Made by a program: the position numbers and the translations under genes. Of a stretch of 34,620 bases of DNA, positions 26,743-34,137 are shown in pieces. Origin of the DNA: Clostridiales bacterium (GTDB taxonomy: Bacteria; Bacillota; Clostridia; Christensenellales; Aristaeellaceae); NCBI GenBank assembly GCA_004556545.1, contig SFGO01000019.1, positions 1 through 34,620 of the forward strand, read 5' to 3'. Numbering within the stretch: position 1 is the stretch's first letter; every line of letters starts with the position of its first letter. A model generated the notes under the pieces. It saw nothing but the letters and a program-made list of their open reading frames with translations. It ran no database searches and was not told the origin of the DNA.

Positions 26743-27447
26743 ATGCCCAGGTTCGAAAGCAAACACTATATTTTCCATTACCCGGAGGGAAGCTGCGCCG
26801 AGAAACATCTTTCGGAGCTTGCGGCGAAGCAGGAAGCCTGTTTTGCCTATATCTGCCAGGTGCTGCAGACGGAGCCTGACCGGAAACTGGAATATTTCCT
26901 TTGCGAAACGCCGGAAGAGGTGGGCGCGTATTATGGTGATAACGAGCCATGCGACGGCTTTGCTCGGGAACCCAATCAGATTTACGCTGTATACAACGAA
27001 AGCTGCCGCTGCGACGGCTTTCACGAGGATGCGCATCTGATCAGCTTTTTTCTTCACAAGCCCCCTCAGGCCGCCGTCCGGGAAGGGCTGGCCATGGCCT
27101 TTGACCGGCAATGGTGGGGAATCTCCAATTTTGAATGGGCGCTGTATTATCGGGCGGAAGGGGGATTGGTTTCCTTTGAGGCCATGCTGGAAAACCGGCA
27201 TTTTTTCACTTTGGCGTGTGAGCGAAGCTATCCCATTACGGGAGCTTTTACCGAATATCTGCTATTAACGTATGGAACGGAAAGCTTCCGGGTTTTCTGG
27301 CAAACGGAAAACGGCGGGGAAGAGGGGTTCAGGCTGGCTTACGGAAAGAGCGCCGGGGAACTCAGCCGGGAATTTGAGGCGTATCTGGGGCTTTTTTCGC
27401 TGGACAGCGGCATCCGGGAAAGGATTCAAACGAAATTGAGAAGTTGA
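26743..27447 (+). CDS. Putative HExxH zinc metallopeptidase, small
   Basis: A 234-residue protein with no confidently recognised family, but with HEDAH at residues 94-98, the zinc-binding HExxH pattern, followed by REGLA with Glu114 in the place of a third ligand, as in gluzincins such as peptidase-MA-like proteins. The N-terminal segment (FESKHYIFHYPEGS) resembles the start of such proteins that act on folded substrates. No signal peptide is visible, so it appears cytosolic, which is unusual for the group. AGGAAGG precedes the ATG. It is divergent from the DUF1846 gene and followed by repeats. The peptidase call rests mainly on the motif; it could be an inactive relative. Confidence 0.6.
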   Translation: MPRFESKHYIFHYPEGSCAEKHLSELAAKQEACFAYICQVLQTEPDRKLEYFLCETPEEVGAYYGDNEPCDGFAREPNQIYAVYNESCRCDGFHEDAHLISFFLHKPPQAAVREGLAMAFDRQWWGISNFEWALYYRAEGGLVSFEAMLENRHFFTLACERSYPITGAFTEYLLLTYGTESFRVFWQTENGGEEGFRLAYGKSAGELSREFEAYLGLFSLDSGIRERIQTKLRS

Positions 27448-27621
27448 TGTTGACAGGCGAACCGAAGGGGAATGGGGGGAGTCAGCCCGGTGGACTGTCC
27501 GCCGAAGGCGGAAATGACCCGGAGTTCAGGCAAACAACAAGCGGAGCGCACGGCAGTGCGGGCCGCGCCGACTACGGCGCGGATTGGGACTTGTCATTCT
27601 ATGGGCGGTGCCCGAGGGATT

Positions 27622-27648
27622 CCAAAGGGCGAGCGGAAAGCCCTTTGG
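27622..27648. repeat. GAGCGGAAA-loop hairpin, copy 1
   Basis: A perfect 9-bp stem, CCAAAGGGC (27622-27630) with GCCCTTTGG (27640-27648), encloses the loop GAGCGGAAA. Two other copies, at 34263-34289 and 34420-34448, keep the loop but change the stem. Confidence 0.7.
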
Positions 27649-27730
27649 TGCGCCCGCAGGCGCATACTCCTTGTCCCGGGTGGGGATTGGCGCGCCGACT
27701 ACGGCGCGGGAGCAGGGCTTGCAGCCCTAT

Positions 27731-27809
27731 GGGGCGTCCACACTTTTCTTTCGGTGGCGAAAGAAAAGTGTGCAAAAGAAAGCCAGTGGCACGGCGACTC
27801 CGGGAAAAA
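27731..27809. repeat. 79-bp dispersed repeat, copy 1
   Basis: Matches 34542-34620 with three mismatches over 79 bp, up to the window edge, so the true repeat is longer. It includes a perfect 15-bp hairpin (27739-27753/27758-27772, 4-nt loop). Confidence 0.85.
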
Positions 27810-27941
27810 GCCTTTTACTGCCCATTTTTGAAAGAGGGAGTTCGCAATGTCGCGCGCAACATAGTTGGATAGCGATCACCTACAATCGTGCGCGCTCGTG
27901 CTCACTCTTTTCCTCTTTCAAAAAGGGCAAGGCTTTTTCCC
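27802..27941. repeat. Long imperfect inverted repeat
   Basis: The left arm 27802-27837 and right arm 27912-27941 match as reverse complements (GGGAAAAAGCCTT, GCCC and TTTTTGAAAGAGG are shared), the left arm carrying a 5-base and a 1-base insertion. The 74-bp interior is itself partly palindromic around GCGCGC. The whole could fold into a 140-nt stem. Confidence 0.6.
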
Positions 27942-28042
27942 TCCGCTGCCTATCGCCGCCCTTGCCCCCGCAGTTGGAGGTAAGCATACGGAAGCCCTGC
28001 AGCTCGGGATGTTACAGTGTAACTTGAATATTTTTGCAGCGC

Positions 28043-28081
28043 AAAAGGCCAGCGTGGGTTCAAATCCACGCTGGCCTTTTT
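28043..28081. terminator. Bidirectional terminator-like hairpin
   Basis: A perfect 15-bp stem, AAAAGGCCAGCGTGG (28043-28057) with its complement (28066-28080), encloses an 8-nt loop and has A- and T-runs on the two sides, so it could stop transcription in both directions between the gene ending at 27447 and the one ending at 28381. Confidence 0.65.
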
Positions 28082-28082
28082 C

Positions 28083-28380
28083 AGCGAGCCATGAGGCCTG
28101 TTGCCGAATGGCGGTCTGTATTCGCCAGCATACTGGAAATCGCATCAGACCCGCGAGCCGCGAGGCCCGTCGCCGAGCGGCGGTGGCTTCACGGCCAAGC
28201 GGCATGTCCCGCTAGTGCCCTGCGCGCAGTTCGGGGTGCAGGGGTACTACCCCTGCCAGACACGCGAGCCGCGAGGCCCGTCGCCGAGCGGCGGTAATTC
28301 CGCGGCCAAGCCGCATGTCTCCCTACGCCCCTGCGCGCCCATGGCGCGCAGTCCGGGGGTGCAGGGGCTCAGCCCCTGCC
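28083..28380. repeat. Degenerate tandem repeat, three units
   Basis: The unit CGCGAGCCGCGAGGCCCGTC-GCCGAGCGGCGG occurs at 28152 and 28263 in nearly identical form and more loosely at about 28084. Units two and three end in hairpins built on GTGCAGGGG...CCCCTGC, the last (28360-28380) touching the stop codon of the GH94 gene and probably acting as its 3' stem. Confidence 0.7.
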
Positions 28381-30819
28381 TCAGCTTTTGACTTCGACGC
28401 GGAGGTGGGAGCCGGGGGCGGCGGGGAGGGGAATGACCTGGCCTTCGATGGGCTGCCCGTTGACGGTGATGTGGACGGGAGCTTTTTCGCCGCCTGCGCG
28501 GTTGACAATGTGGATGTCGTAAACGCTGCCTCGGAATTCCCGGCGGATGGTCACTTCCGGCAGGGAGGCGGGCAGACAGGGATCGATCATCAGACCGTCA
28601 AACTGGGGCTTGACGCCCAGAATGGCCTGCGAAATGGCGAAGAAGTTCCACGCGGAGGTGCCGGTCAGCCAGCTGTTCTTCGCCTCGCCGGGCAGATAGC
28701 TTTCCTTTCCATTCACCGTCTGGGCGTATACATAAGGCTCCGTGCGGTGAAGCTGCTGATCCTCGATGTAGGCGGGGGCGATCTTCCGGTACAGGTCGAA
28801 GGCCGCGTCGCCGTGGCCCAGCACCGTCTGGGCGATCATGATCCACGGATTGTTGTGGCAGAATACGGAACCGTTTTCCTTGTATCCCGGCGGATAACTG
28901 CTGATCTCGCCAAGCTCCAGGTGGTACTCCGTGTAGGCAGGCCAGAGCAGCACGTCGCCGTATTCGAACTCCAGATACTTCTTCGAAGCGTCCATGGCCT
29001 TCTGCGCCATGCCGTTCTCCACACCGATGCCCGCCATGACGCACATGCCCTGCGGCTCGATAAAGATCTTGCCTTCCTTGTTCTCGTCGCTGCCGACCTT
29101 GTGGCCGAAAGCGTCATAGGCCCGCAGGAACCATTCGCCGTCCCAGCCGTCCTTTTCCACGGCTTCGATCATGGCGGCTTTTTCTGCCCGGACAAAGGCG
29201 GCTTCTTCCGTTTCACCGGTCAGGTCGCACAGGCGGGCGTAATCGTCCGCCACGCCCACATACATCCCGGCGATGAACACGCTCTCGGCAATGCCGGTGT
29301 CGTTGTTGGTGACGGTCTGGAAGCTCTCGCCGGGCTCGGCGGAGAAGCAGTTCAGGTTCAGGCAGTCGTTCCAGTCCGCCCGGCCGATCAGCGGCAGCTT
29401 GTGGGGGCCTTTGTGCTCGGCGATGTAGTGGAAGGAGCGCTTCAGATGCACCATCATGGTCTGCGCCTGAGCGGGATCGTTGTCGAAATCCACCTTTTCG
29501 CTGAGGATGCTCAGATCGCCGGTCTCCTTGATGTAGGCGCTGACGGCGTAGATCAGCCACAGGGGATCGTCGTTGAAGCCGCTGCCCACGTCCATGTTGC
29601 CGCACTTGGTCAGGGGCTGATACTGATGATAGGCGCTGCCGTCCGGGAACTGGGTGGCGGCAATATCCAGAATCCGATCCCGGGCGCGCTCGGGGATCAG
29701 GTGGATGAAGCCCAGCAGATCCTGACTGCAATCCCGGAAGCCCATTCCCCGGCCGATGCCGCTTTCAAAATAGCTGGCGGAGCGGCTCATGTTGAAGGTG
29801 ACCATGCACTGATACTGGTTCCACAGGTTCACCTGACGGTTCAGCTTTTCGTCCGGGCTGTCCACATGGAAGTGATTGAGCAGTCCGGCCCAGTAGGCTT
29901 TCAGGGCCGCCAGCTTTTCTTCGAACTGCGCGTCGGTCTGGAACTCCCGCAGCAGCGCGTGCGCCGGTTCCTTGTTGATGACGCCGGGAGACACAAACTT
30001 TTTGTCCACCGGGTTTTCGCAATAGCCCAGCACGAAGATCAGGCTCAGGGTCTCGCCGGGCTTCAGTTCGCGGCGGATGCAGTGGCTGGCGATGGGCGCC
30101 CAGCCGTGAGCGTCGCTGTTGGTGGGCGCGTCATTGCGCACCACCTGCGGATTGCCGAAGCCGTTGTACAGGCCCAAAAAGGCTTCCCGGCTGGTGTCGT
30201 AGCCATCCACCGGCGTGTTGACGGCATAGACGGCGTAATGATTGCGGCGTTCCCGGTACTCGGTCTTGTGATAGATGGTGGAGCCGCCGTTTTCAAACTC
30301 CATTTCCGCCAGCGCGTAGTTGCGCTGGAAGTTGGTAGAATCGTCCTGCGCGTTCCACAGGCAGAATTCGATGAAGCTGTACAGGGAAATCTTTTTCGGG
30401 GCGGAGGTTTCGTTGGTCAGCGTCAGCCGAGTGACTTCCGCCGTATAGCCCCGGGGCACCATGACGGTCTGACAGGCTTTCAGGCCGTTTTTGGAAGAGG
30501 TGATGCTGGTGTAGCCCGTGCCCACGCGGCATTCGTAGCTGTCCAGCGGCGTCTGGGTGGGCTGCCAGCCGGGGTTCCAGATGACGTCCCCTTCCTTGAG
30601 GTAGAAATAATGTCCGCCCGCGTCCGTGGGAACATTGTTGTAGCGGTAGCGGGTCATGCGCAGAAGCCGCGCGTCCTTGTAGAAGGTATAGCCGCCGGAA
30701 GTATTGCTCATCAGGGAAAAGAAGTCCTCGCTGCCCAGATAGTTGATCCACGGATAGGGCGTATCCGGACGGGTGATGACATATTCGCACCGTGCGTCGT
30801 CGAAATGGCCGTAGTTCAT
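28381..30819 (-). CDS. Cellobiose phosphorylase (GH94)
   Basis: An 812-residue cytosolic enzyme, the usual length for cellobiose phosphorylase, which splits cellobiose with phosphate into glucose 1-phosphate and glucose. The opening MNYGHFDD and the following VITRPDTPYPWINYLGSEDF are typical. Order of parts: N-terminal beta-sandwich, helical linker, (alpha/alpha)6 barrel, C-terminal beta segment. The general acid is expected in ADWND (Asp485). Other GH94 specificities (laminaribiose, cellodextrin) cannot be fully excluded. The ATG at 30819 has GGAGG eight bases upstream; in-frame starts farther up lack this. It is monocistronic, with a promoter at 30934-30962 and a LacI-type operator candidate. 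No cellobiose transporter is adjacent. Confidence 0.92.
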   Translation of the reverse strand: MNYGHFDDARCEYVITRPDTPYPWINYLGSEDFFSLMSNTSGGYTFYKDARLLRMTRYRYNNVPTDAGGHYFYLKEGDVIWNPGWQPTQTPLDSYECRVGTGYTSITSSKNGLKACQTVMVPRGYTAEVTRLTLTNETSAPKKISLYSFIEFCLWNAQDDSTNFQRNYALAEMEFENGGSTIYHKTEYRERRNHYAVYAVNTPVDGYDTSREAFLGLYNGFGNPQVVRNDAPTNSDAHGWAPIASHCIRRELKPGETLSLIFVLGYCENPVDKKFVSPGVINKEPAHALLREFQTDAQFEEKLAALKAYWAGLLNHFHVDSPDEKLNRQVNLWNQYQCMVTFNMSRSASYFESGIGRGMGFRDCSQDLLGFIHLIPERARDRILDIAATQFPDGSAYHQYQPLTKCGNMDVGSGFNDDPLWLIYAVSAYIKETGDLSILSEKVDFDNDPAQAQTMMVHLKRSFHYIAEHKGPHKLPLIGRADWNDCLNLNCFSAEPGESFQTVTNNDTGIAESVFIAGMYVGVADDYARLCDLTGETEEAAFVRAEKAAMIEAVEKDGWDGEWFLRAYDAFGHKVGSDENKEGKIFIEPQGMCVMAGIGVENGMAQKAMDASKKYLEFEYGDVLLWPAYTEYHLELGEISSYPPGYKENGSVFCHNNPWIMIAQTVLGHGDAAFDLYRKIAPAYIEDQQLHRTEPYVYAQTVNGKESYLPGEAKNSWLTGTSAWNFFAISQAILGVKPQFDGLMIDPCLPASLPEVTIRREFRGSVYDIHIVNRAGGEKAPVHITVNGQPIEGQVIPLPAAPGSHLRVEVKS

Positions 30820-30933
30820 CGGGTGAACCTCCATTCTGTTTTTTCGTTGGGATGGGGAACGGAAATCCGACGGCCGCAGAAGCCGGGCGGCAAAACCCTT
30901 TCCCTCTGCAAACTCAATCGTTTTCGTAAGCTC

Positions 30934-30962
30934 AATATACAACATCTTCAACCAAAAAGCAA
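30934..30962 (-). promoter_or_regulatory. Promoter of the GH94 gene
   Basis: On the minus strand TTGCTT (30957-30962) and TATATT (30934-30939) are spaced by 17 bp. The leader to the ATG is about 110 nt. Confidence 0.65.
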
Positions 30963-30993
30963 GATGGAATCAGCGTTAAAATCACGATGAAAC

Positions 30994-31005
30994 GGAAACG
31001 TTTTC
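30994..31005. promoter_or_regulatory. Candidate LacI-family operator
   Basis: GGAAACGTTTTC is a 12-bp near-palindrome around AAACGTTT with a central CG, the form bound by LacI-type repressors. It lies about 32 bp upstream of the GH94 -35 box and 42 bp upstream of the divergent promoter's -35 box, so it could serve either gene. No LacI-type regulator is encoded in the window. Confidence 0.35.
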
Positions 31006-31046
31006 AGAACGTATCCGGCAATCGGAAAAACCGCCCGGGCTGCGGC

Positions 31047-31075
31047 TTGCATATCTGGAAGAATTGGGGTAAAAT
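31047..31075 (+). promoter_or_regulatory. Promoter of the GNAT-metallopeptidase pair
   Basis: TTGCAT (31047-31052) and TAAAAT (31070-31075) are separated by 17 bp and point toward the gene at 31162. Confidence 0.6.
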
Positions 31076-31161
31076 AAAATGTACGCTGTCGGAAAAGAGC
31101 GTATTTCGTCTGCTCTGAAATCGCCGGGCGAATGGCAGAGCCGGAAAGGATGAATCACTGC

Positions 31162-31965
31162 ATGTATATTTTTCACCCACCGCAGTGCGTGAATGGGCTG
31201 GCGCCGGAAAATACCTTTCTGGTGGCGGACAGCGCCAATATGACGGTCGCGGACGGGTTTCTGATAGAAACCTATCATCCCTATCTGTTCCCCGAAAGAC
31301 CCATTAACCTGTATCTGAGCATCCGCTCCAAGGGGCCGGGCAAGGATATGCTGCTGGGCGCACTGCTGGGCCGGGCGCAGCAGCTTCGGGCGCAGACGCC
31401 CCAGCTTCCCGCCCGGGTGTTTGCGCAGGTCAGCCCGCAGGATACGGCCATGATGGCCTTTTATCTGGAAAGCGGCTTCGATGCGACCGACGCGCTGGAC
31501 GTTATCAGTCTGGGCGTGCCCAACGCGCGGCCTTCCGCGCCCATGGGCTATGACATGGGCTTTGTGCCGCTGAATACGCCGCAGGAGATCCAGGCTTTCC
31601 TGATGCGGATGAACGCCTACCGGCTGGATGCGTGGCAGCCCGCGCTGCTTCAGCGGTATATGTCGCTGCCGCACTTCTTTGCCCTGTATCTGTGCCGCGG
31701 GCAGGATGTGGTGGGGGAGATCGCCTTTACCGGCGAAGGACAGGCCGCCAAGCTGATCGGCCTGTACGTATCGCCCAACTACCGCCGGCTGGGCATGGCC
31801 AAATGCCTGATCGCCGCCGGCATGAAGACGCTGAGCGAACGGGGCGTGAACCATGTGGAATGCGACGTGATCCGCCGCAATGAAATGCAGCGTCTGCTGG
31901 CCCGCAGCTGCAGCGCTACCTTTGTGCGCACGGCCTGCTATTATCCGGGAATCAATTATGACTGA
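31162..31965 (+). CDS. Tandem GNAT-family N-acetyltransferase
   Basis: A protein of 267 residues from this start (277 if the ATG at 31132 is used). The C-terminal half is a clear GNAT domain: the acetyl-CoA-binding turn LYVSPNYRRLGMAKCLI is followed by an RRNEMQRLLARS helix. The N-terminal half has the length and pattern of a second, degenerate GNAT domain (VSPQDTAMMAFYLESGF). The substrate is unknown. Start choice is uncertain: GGAAAGG lies about 12 bases before 31162 and directly against the ATG at 31150, while the ATG at 31132 has no ribosome binding site. It overlaps the next gene by 8 bp, so the two are probably co-translated. Confidence 0.75.
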   Translation: MYIFHPPQCVNGLAPENTFLVADSANMTVADGFLIETYHPYLFPERPINLYLSIRSKGPGKDMLLGALLGRAQQLRAQTPQLPARVFAQVSPQDTAMMAFYLESGFDATDALDVISLGVPNARPSAPMGYDMGFVPLNTPQEIQAFLMRMNAYRLDAWQPALLQRYMSLPHFFALYLCRGQDVVGEIAFTGEGQAAKLIGLYVSPNYRRLGMAKCLIAAGMKTLSERGVNHVECDVIRRNEMQRLLARSCSATFVRTACYYPGINYD

Positions 31966-32659
31966 AAAAAGCTATGAATTGCGGCGCTCCAACCGCCGCA
32001 CACTGGCCCTGACCCTTGACCGGCAGGGCCGTTTGATGATCCATGCGCCGATGCGGATGCCCCTGCGGACGATTGAAGCCTTCCTTCTGGAAAAGCAGGA
32101 TTGGATCGCCCGAAAGCGGCAGGAGCTGTCGGCGGCGGCAAGCCGGACAAGGCGCTTTTCGCTGGAGGAGGGCGGTAGCATTCCCTATCTGGGTCAGGCC
32201 CTTTCAATCGGCTACGGCCCCGTCCGCCGGGCGGAGGTGCAGAACGGCGTGCTGATGCTGCCCCGGTCGGGCCGTCCGGCCCAGCATGTGCTGAACTGGC
32301 TGACGGAGCAGGCCCGGCTGGTGCTTCCGTCCTATGTGGAAAAATGGTCGAGGAGGATGAACGTTTATCCGACGGCCCTCAGCTTCGGCTACGCAAAGGC
32401 CCGGTACGGCAGCATGACCTCCGACGGGCGGATGCGGCTGAACGTGGCGCTGATGCACTTTCCGGCGCAGTATATCGACTATGTGGTGGTGCATGAGCTG
32501 GCGCATCGGGTGCATCCCGATCACAGCCCGGCGTTTCACGCCTATGTGGAAAGCGTGCTGCCCGGCGCGGGACAGCTGCGCAAGGAAATGAAAACCCTCA
32601 GCGGGTATCTGACCCTGCTGAGGGAATTGAATGAAAAGGATTTGGAAGAACAGGAATAG
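31958..32659 (+). CDS. YgjP/SprT-like (DUF45) metallopeptidase
   Basis: A 233-residue cytosolic protein of the YgjP-type M48/DUF45 family. The zinc motif HELAH (179-183) is followed by HPDHSPAFH, giving His189 as the likely third ligand. The N-terminal half (RRSNRRTLALTLDRQGRLMI) and the YGSMTSDGRMRLN region are characteristic. Substrates of the family are largely unknown. The ATG lies inside the end of the preceding gene. The gene ends in TAG, 12 bp from the convergent transporter gene, which shows that TAG is used as a normal stop in this genome. Confidence 0.85.
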   Translation: MTEKSYELRRSNRRTLALTLDRQGRLMIHAPMRMPLRTIEAFLLEKQDWIARKRQELSAAASRTRRFSLEEGGSIPYLGQALSIGYGPVRRAEVQNGVLMLPRSGRPAQHVLNWLTEQARLVLPSYVEKWSRRMNVYPTALSFGYAKARYGSMTSDGRMRLNVALMHFPAQYIDYVVVHELAHRVHPDHSPAFHAYVESVLPGAGQLRKEMKTLSGYLTLLRELNEKDLEEQE

Positions 32660-32671
32660 AAGGAAATCGGA

Positions 32672-33424
32672 TCAGCCGGACACCAGTCCGATAAACTGCC
32701 GGGTGCGGGGATTTTCGGAATGGAACACCTGTTGGGGCGATCCCTCCTCCACGATATGGCCGCCCTCCATAAAAACCACCCGGTCCGCCACGTCCCGCGC
32801 AAAGCTCATTTCATGGGTCACGACCATCATGGTCATTTTTTCCTGCGCCAGATCCCGCATCACGGCCAGCACCTCCTGCGTCAGCTCGGGATCCAGCGCC
32901 GAAGTGGGTTCGTCAAAGCAGAGGATCTCCGGGTGCATGCACAGCGCCCGGGCGATGGCCACCCGCTGGGACTGTCCGCCGGAAAGCTGGTAGGGATACT
33001 GGCCCGCCTTGCTTTCCAGACCGACCTTTTTCAGAAAATAATGCGCCTGTTCCGTGGCCTGTTCACGGGACATTTTTTTGACCCGGATGGGCGCGTCGGT
33101 CAGGTTTTGCATCACCGTCCGATGGGGGAACAGGTTAAAGGACTGGAACACCATGCCCATGCGGAGCGTCAGCTCCCGCAGCTTTTTTTCCGGCGCGTAG
33201 GTCAGAACGCCGTCCTTCATGGAGCACATGGTTTCGCCGTCCAGCGTGATCTCGCCGGAGTCGATGGTTTCCAGCTGGTTCAGGCAGCGAAGCAGGGTGC
33301 TCTTGCCGGATCCGCTGGGGCCGATCAGCGCCATGACCTCGCCCTGCGCGATGGACAGGGAGATTCCCCGCAGCACGCCCAGACCGTCAAAGCCCTTGTA
33401 AATATTCTTTGCTTCCAGCATCAT
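32672..33424 (-). CDS. Polar amino acid ABC transporter ATPase (GlnQ-like)
   Basis: A 250-residue ATPase of the GlnQ/HisP type with Walker A GPSGSGKST (35-43), Q-loop VFQSFNLFPH, signature LSGGQSQR (147-154), Walker B ILCFDE (Asp171, Glu172) and the His switch in VVTHEM. It energises the permease encoded just upstream at 33443-34111. The start at 33424 gives MMLEAKNIYK; a second ATG follows at once. The AAGGAG site lies 12 bases upstream, inside the end of the permease gene. No substrate-binding protein is encoded in the window, so the exact amino acid is unknown. Confidence 0.92.
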   Translation of the reverse strand: MMLEAKNIYKGFDGLGVLRGISLSIAQGEVMALIGPSGSGKSTLLRCLNQLETIDSGEITLDGETMCSMKDGVLTYAPEKKLRELTLRMGMVFQSFNLFPHRTVMQNLTDAPIRVKKMSREQATEQAHYFLKKVGLESKAGQYPYQLSGGQSQRVAIARALCMHPEILCFDEPTSALDPELTQEVLAVMRDLAQEKMTMMVVTHEMSFARDVADRVVFMEGGHIVEEGSPQQVFHSENPRTRQFIGLVSG

Positions 33425-33442
33425 TGGCAGGTCACGCTCCTT

Positions 33443-34111
33443 TCAGCGATAGTAGCTCAGTTTCTTTTCCGCCAGCTTACAAAGCTGCTCGGCCACGCCG
33501 TTCAGCACCAGATAGAACACGATGGCCAGCAGGTACGGCTCAATGGAGCTGGACGAGCTGACCTGCTTTTTGGCGATGGTCATCAGTTCCACCACGGCCA
33601 CAGTGGAGGCTAAGGCGGTATCCTTAATCAGGGTGATGATCTCATTGGTCATAGGCAGCAGCACCCGTTTGACCACCTGGGGCAGAATGACATAGAAGAA
33701 GGTCTGGGTTTTGGTATACCCCAGCACTTTGGCGGCTTCGTACTGTCCTGCCGGGATGGACTGGATGCCGGAACGGAAAATTTCCGCAAAATAGGCGGCA
33801 TAGTTGACAGCAAACGCAAAAATGACTGCCGAAAAACGATCCACCTTAAACGGGAGGATCTGCGGCAGCAGGAAATAGACGAACATGATTTGCAGCATCA
33901 GCGGGGTGCTGCGCATCAGGTAGATATACAGCGACGTTGGGGCGCGAAAAACGGCATGTTTGCTCATACGGGCCTGAGCGAACAGCACGCCCAACGGCAC
34001 GGCGAACAGAAGCGTCAGAAAGAAGATACTCAGGGTCACGCCTGCGCCTTCCAGCAGAAGCTCCGTCAGGTTCCAGAGCTTGGAGGGGTTATTAAAGAAC
34101 TTAATGGCCAT
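33443..34111 (-). CDS. Polar amino acid ABC transporter permease
   Basis: A 222-residue permease of the His/Glu/Gln type with about five membrane segments and the EAA loop QYEAAKVLGYTKTQTFFYVI. The ATG at 34111 has AAGGAG seven bases upstream; a longer frame from 34237 has a Pro/Arg-rich unlikely start. The ribosome binding site lies inside a perfect 12-bp palindrome (34113-34124). The usual binding-protein gene is not found upstream before the window ends; 34138-34620 is repeat DNA. Confidence 0.9.
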   Translation of the reverse strand: MAIKFFNNPSKLWNLTELLLEGAGVTLSIFFLTLLFAVPLGVLFAQARMSKHAVFRAPTSLYIYLMRSTPLMLQIMFVYFLLPQILPFKVDRFSAVIFAFAVNYAAYFAEIFRSGIQSIPAGQYEAAKVLGYTKTQTFFYVILPQVVKRVLLPMTNEIITLIKDTALASTVAVVELMTIAKKQVSSSSSIEPYLLAIVFYLVLNGVAEQLCKLAEKKLSYYR

Positions 34112-34112
34112 G

Positions 34113-34124
34113 AAGGAGCTCCTT
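34113..34124 (-). promoter_or_regulatory. Ribosome binding site inside a palindrome
   Basis: AAGGAGCTCCTT is a perfect 12-bp palindrome that contains the ribosome binding site of the permease gene and its exact complement. Two transcripts could pair through it, or a weak local fold could hide the site. Decides the start at 34111. Confidence 0.5.
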
Positions 34125-34137
34125 TGGTAGGTTGAGT

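Larger units (their letters stand above)
27448..28380. repeat. Intergenic repeat block with many hairpins, no gene
   Basis: About 930 bp without a supportable gene. It contains two GCGCCG-ACTA-CGGCGC hairpins (27563-27582, 27691-27708), a hairpin with loop GAGCGGAAA (27622-27648), a 15-bp hairpin (27739-27753/27758-27772) inside a sequence repeated at 34542-34620, a long imperfect inverted repeat (27802-27837 with 27912-27941), a terminator (28043-28080) and a degenerate tandem repeat (28083-28380). Reading frames here are by-products of high G+C. The block looks like a nest of dispersed intergenic elements. Confidence 0.7.

Noticed and set aside
28051..28071. GGGTTCAAATCC inside a hairpin, resembling a tRNA T-arm
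   Set aside because: The stem is a 15-bp perfect terminator-type hairpin, the pairing does not give a proper 7-nt T-loop, and no acceptor, D or anticodon arm is present.
28083..28380. CRISPR array
   Set aside because: The units are about 110 bp, G+C-rich and diverged, with no short constant repeats separated by unique spacers and no cas genes.
28315..30990. 891-codon plus-strand frame over the GH94 region
   Set aside because: It is antisense to the clearly recognisable cellobiose phosphorylase; long antisense frames are common in G+C-rich genes, and it has no family similarity or ribosome binding site.
30985..31007. CcpA catabolite-repression (cre) site upstream of the GH94 gene
   Set aside because: The spacing of TG, AA and CG does not fit the cre consensus; only a general LacI-type palindrome is supported.
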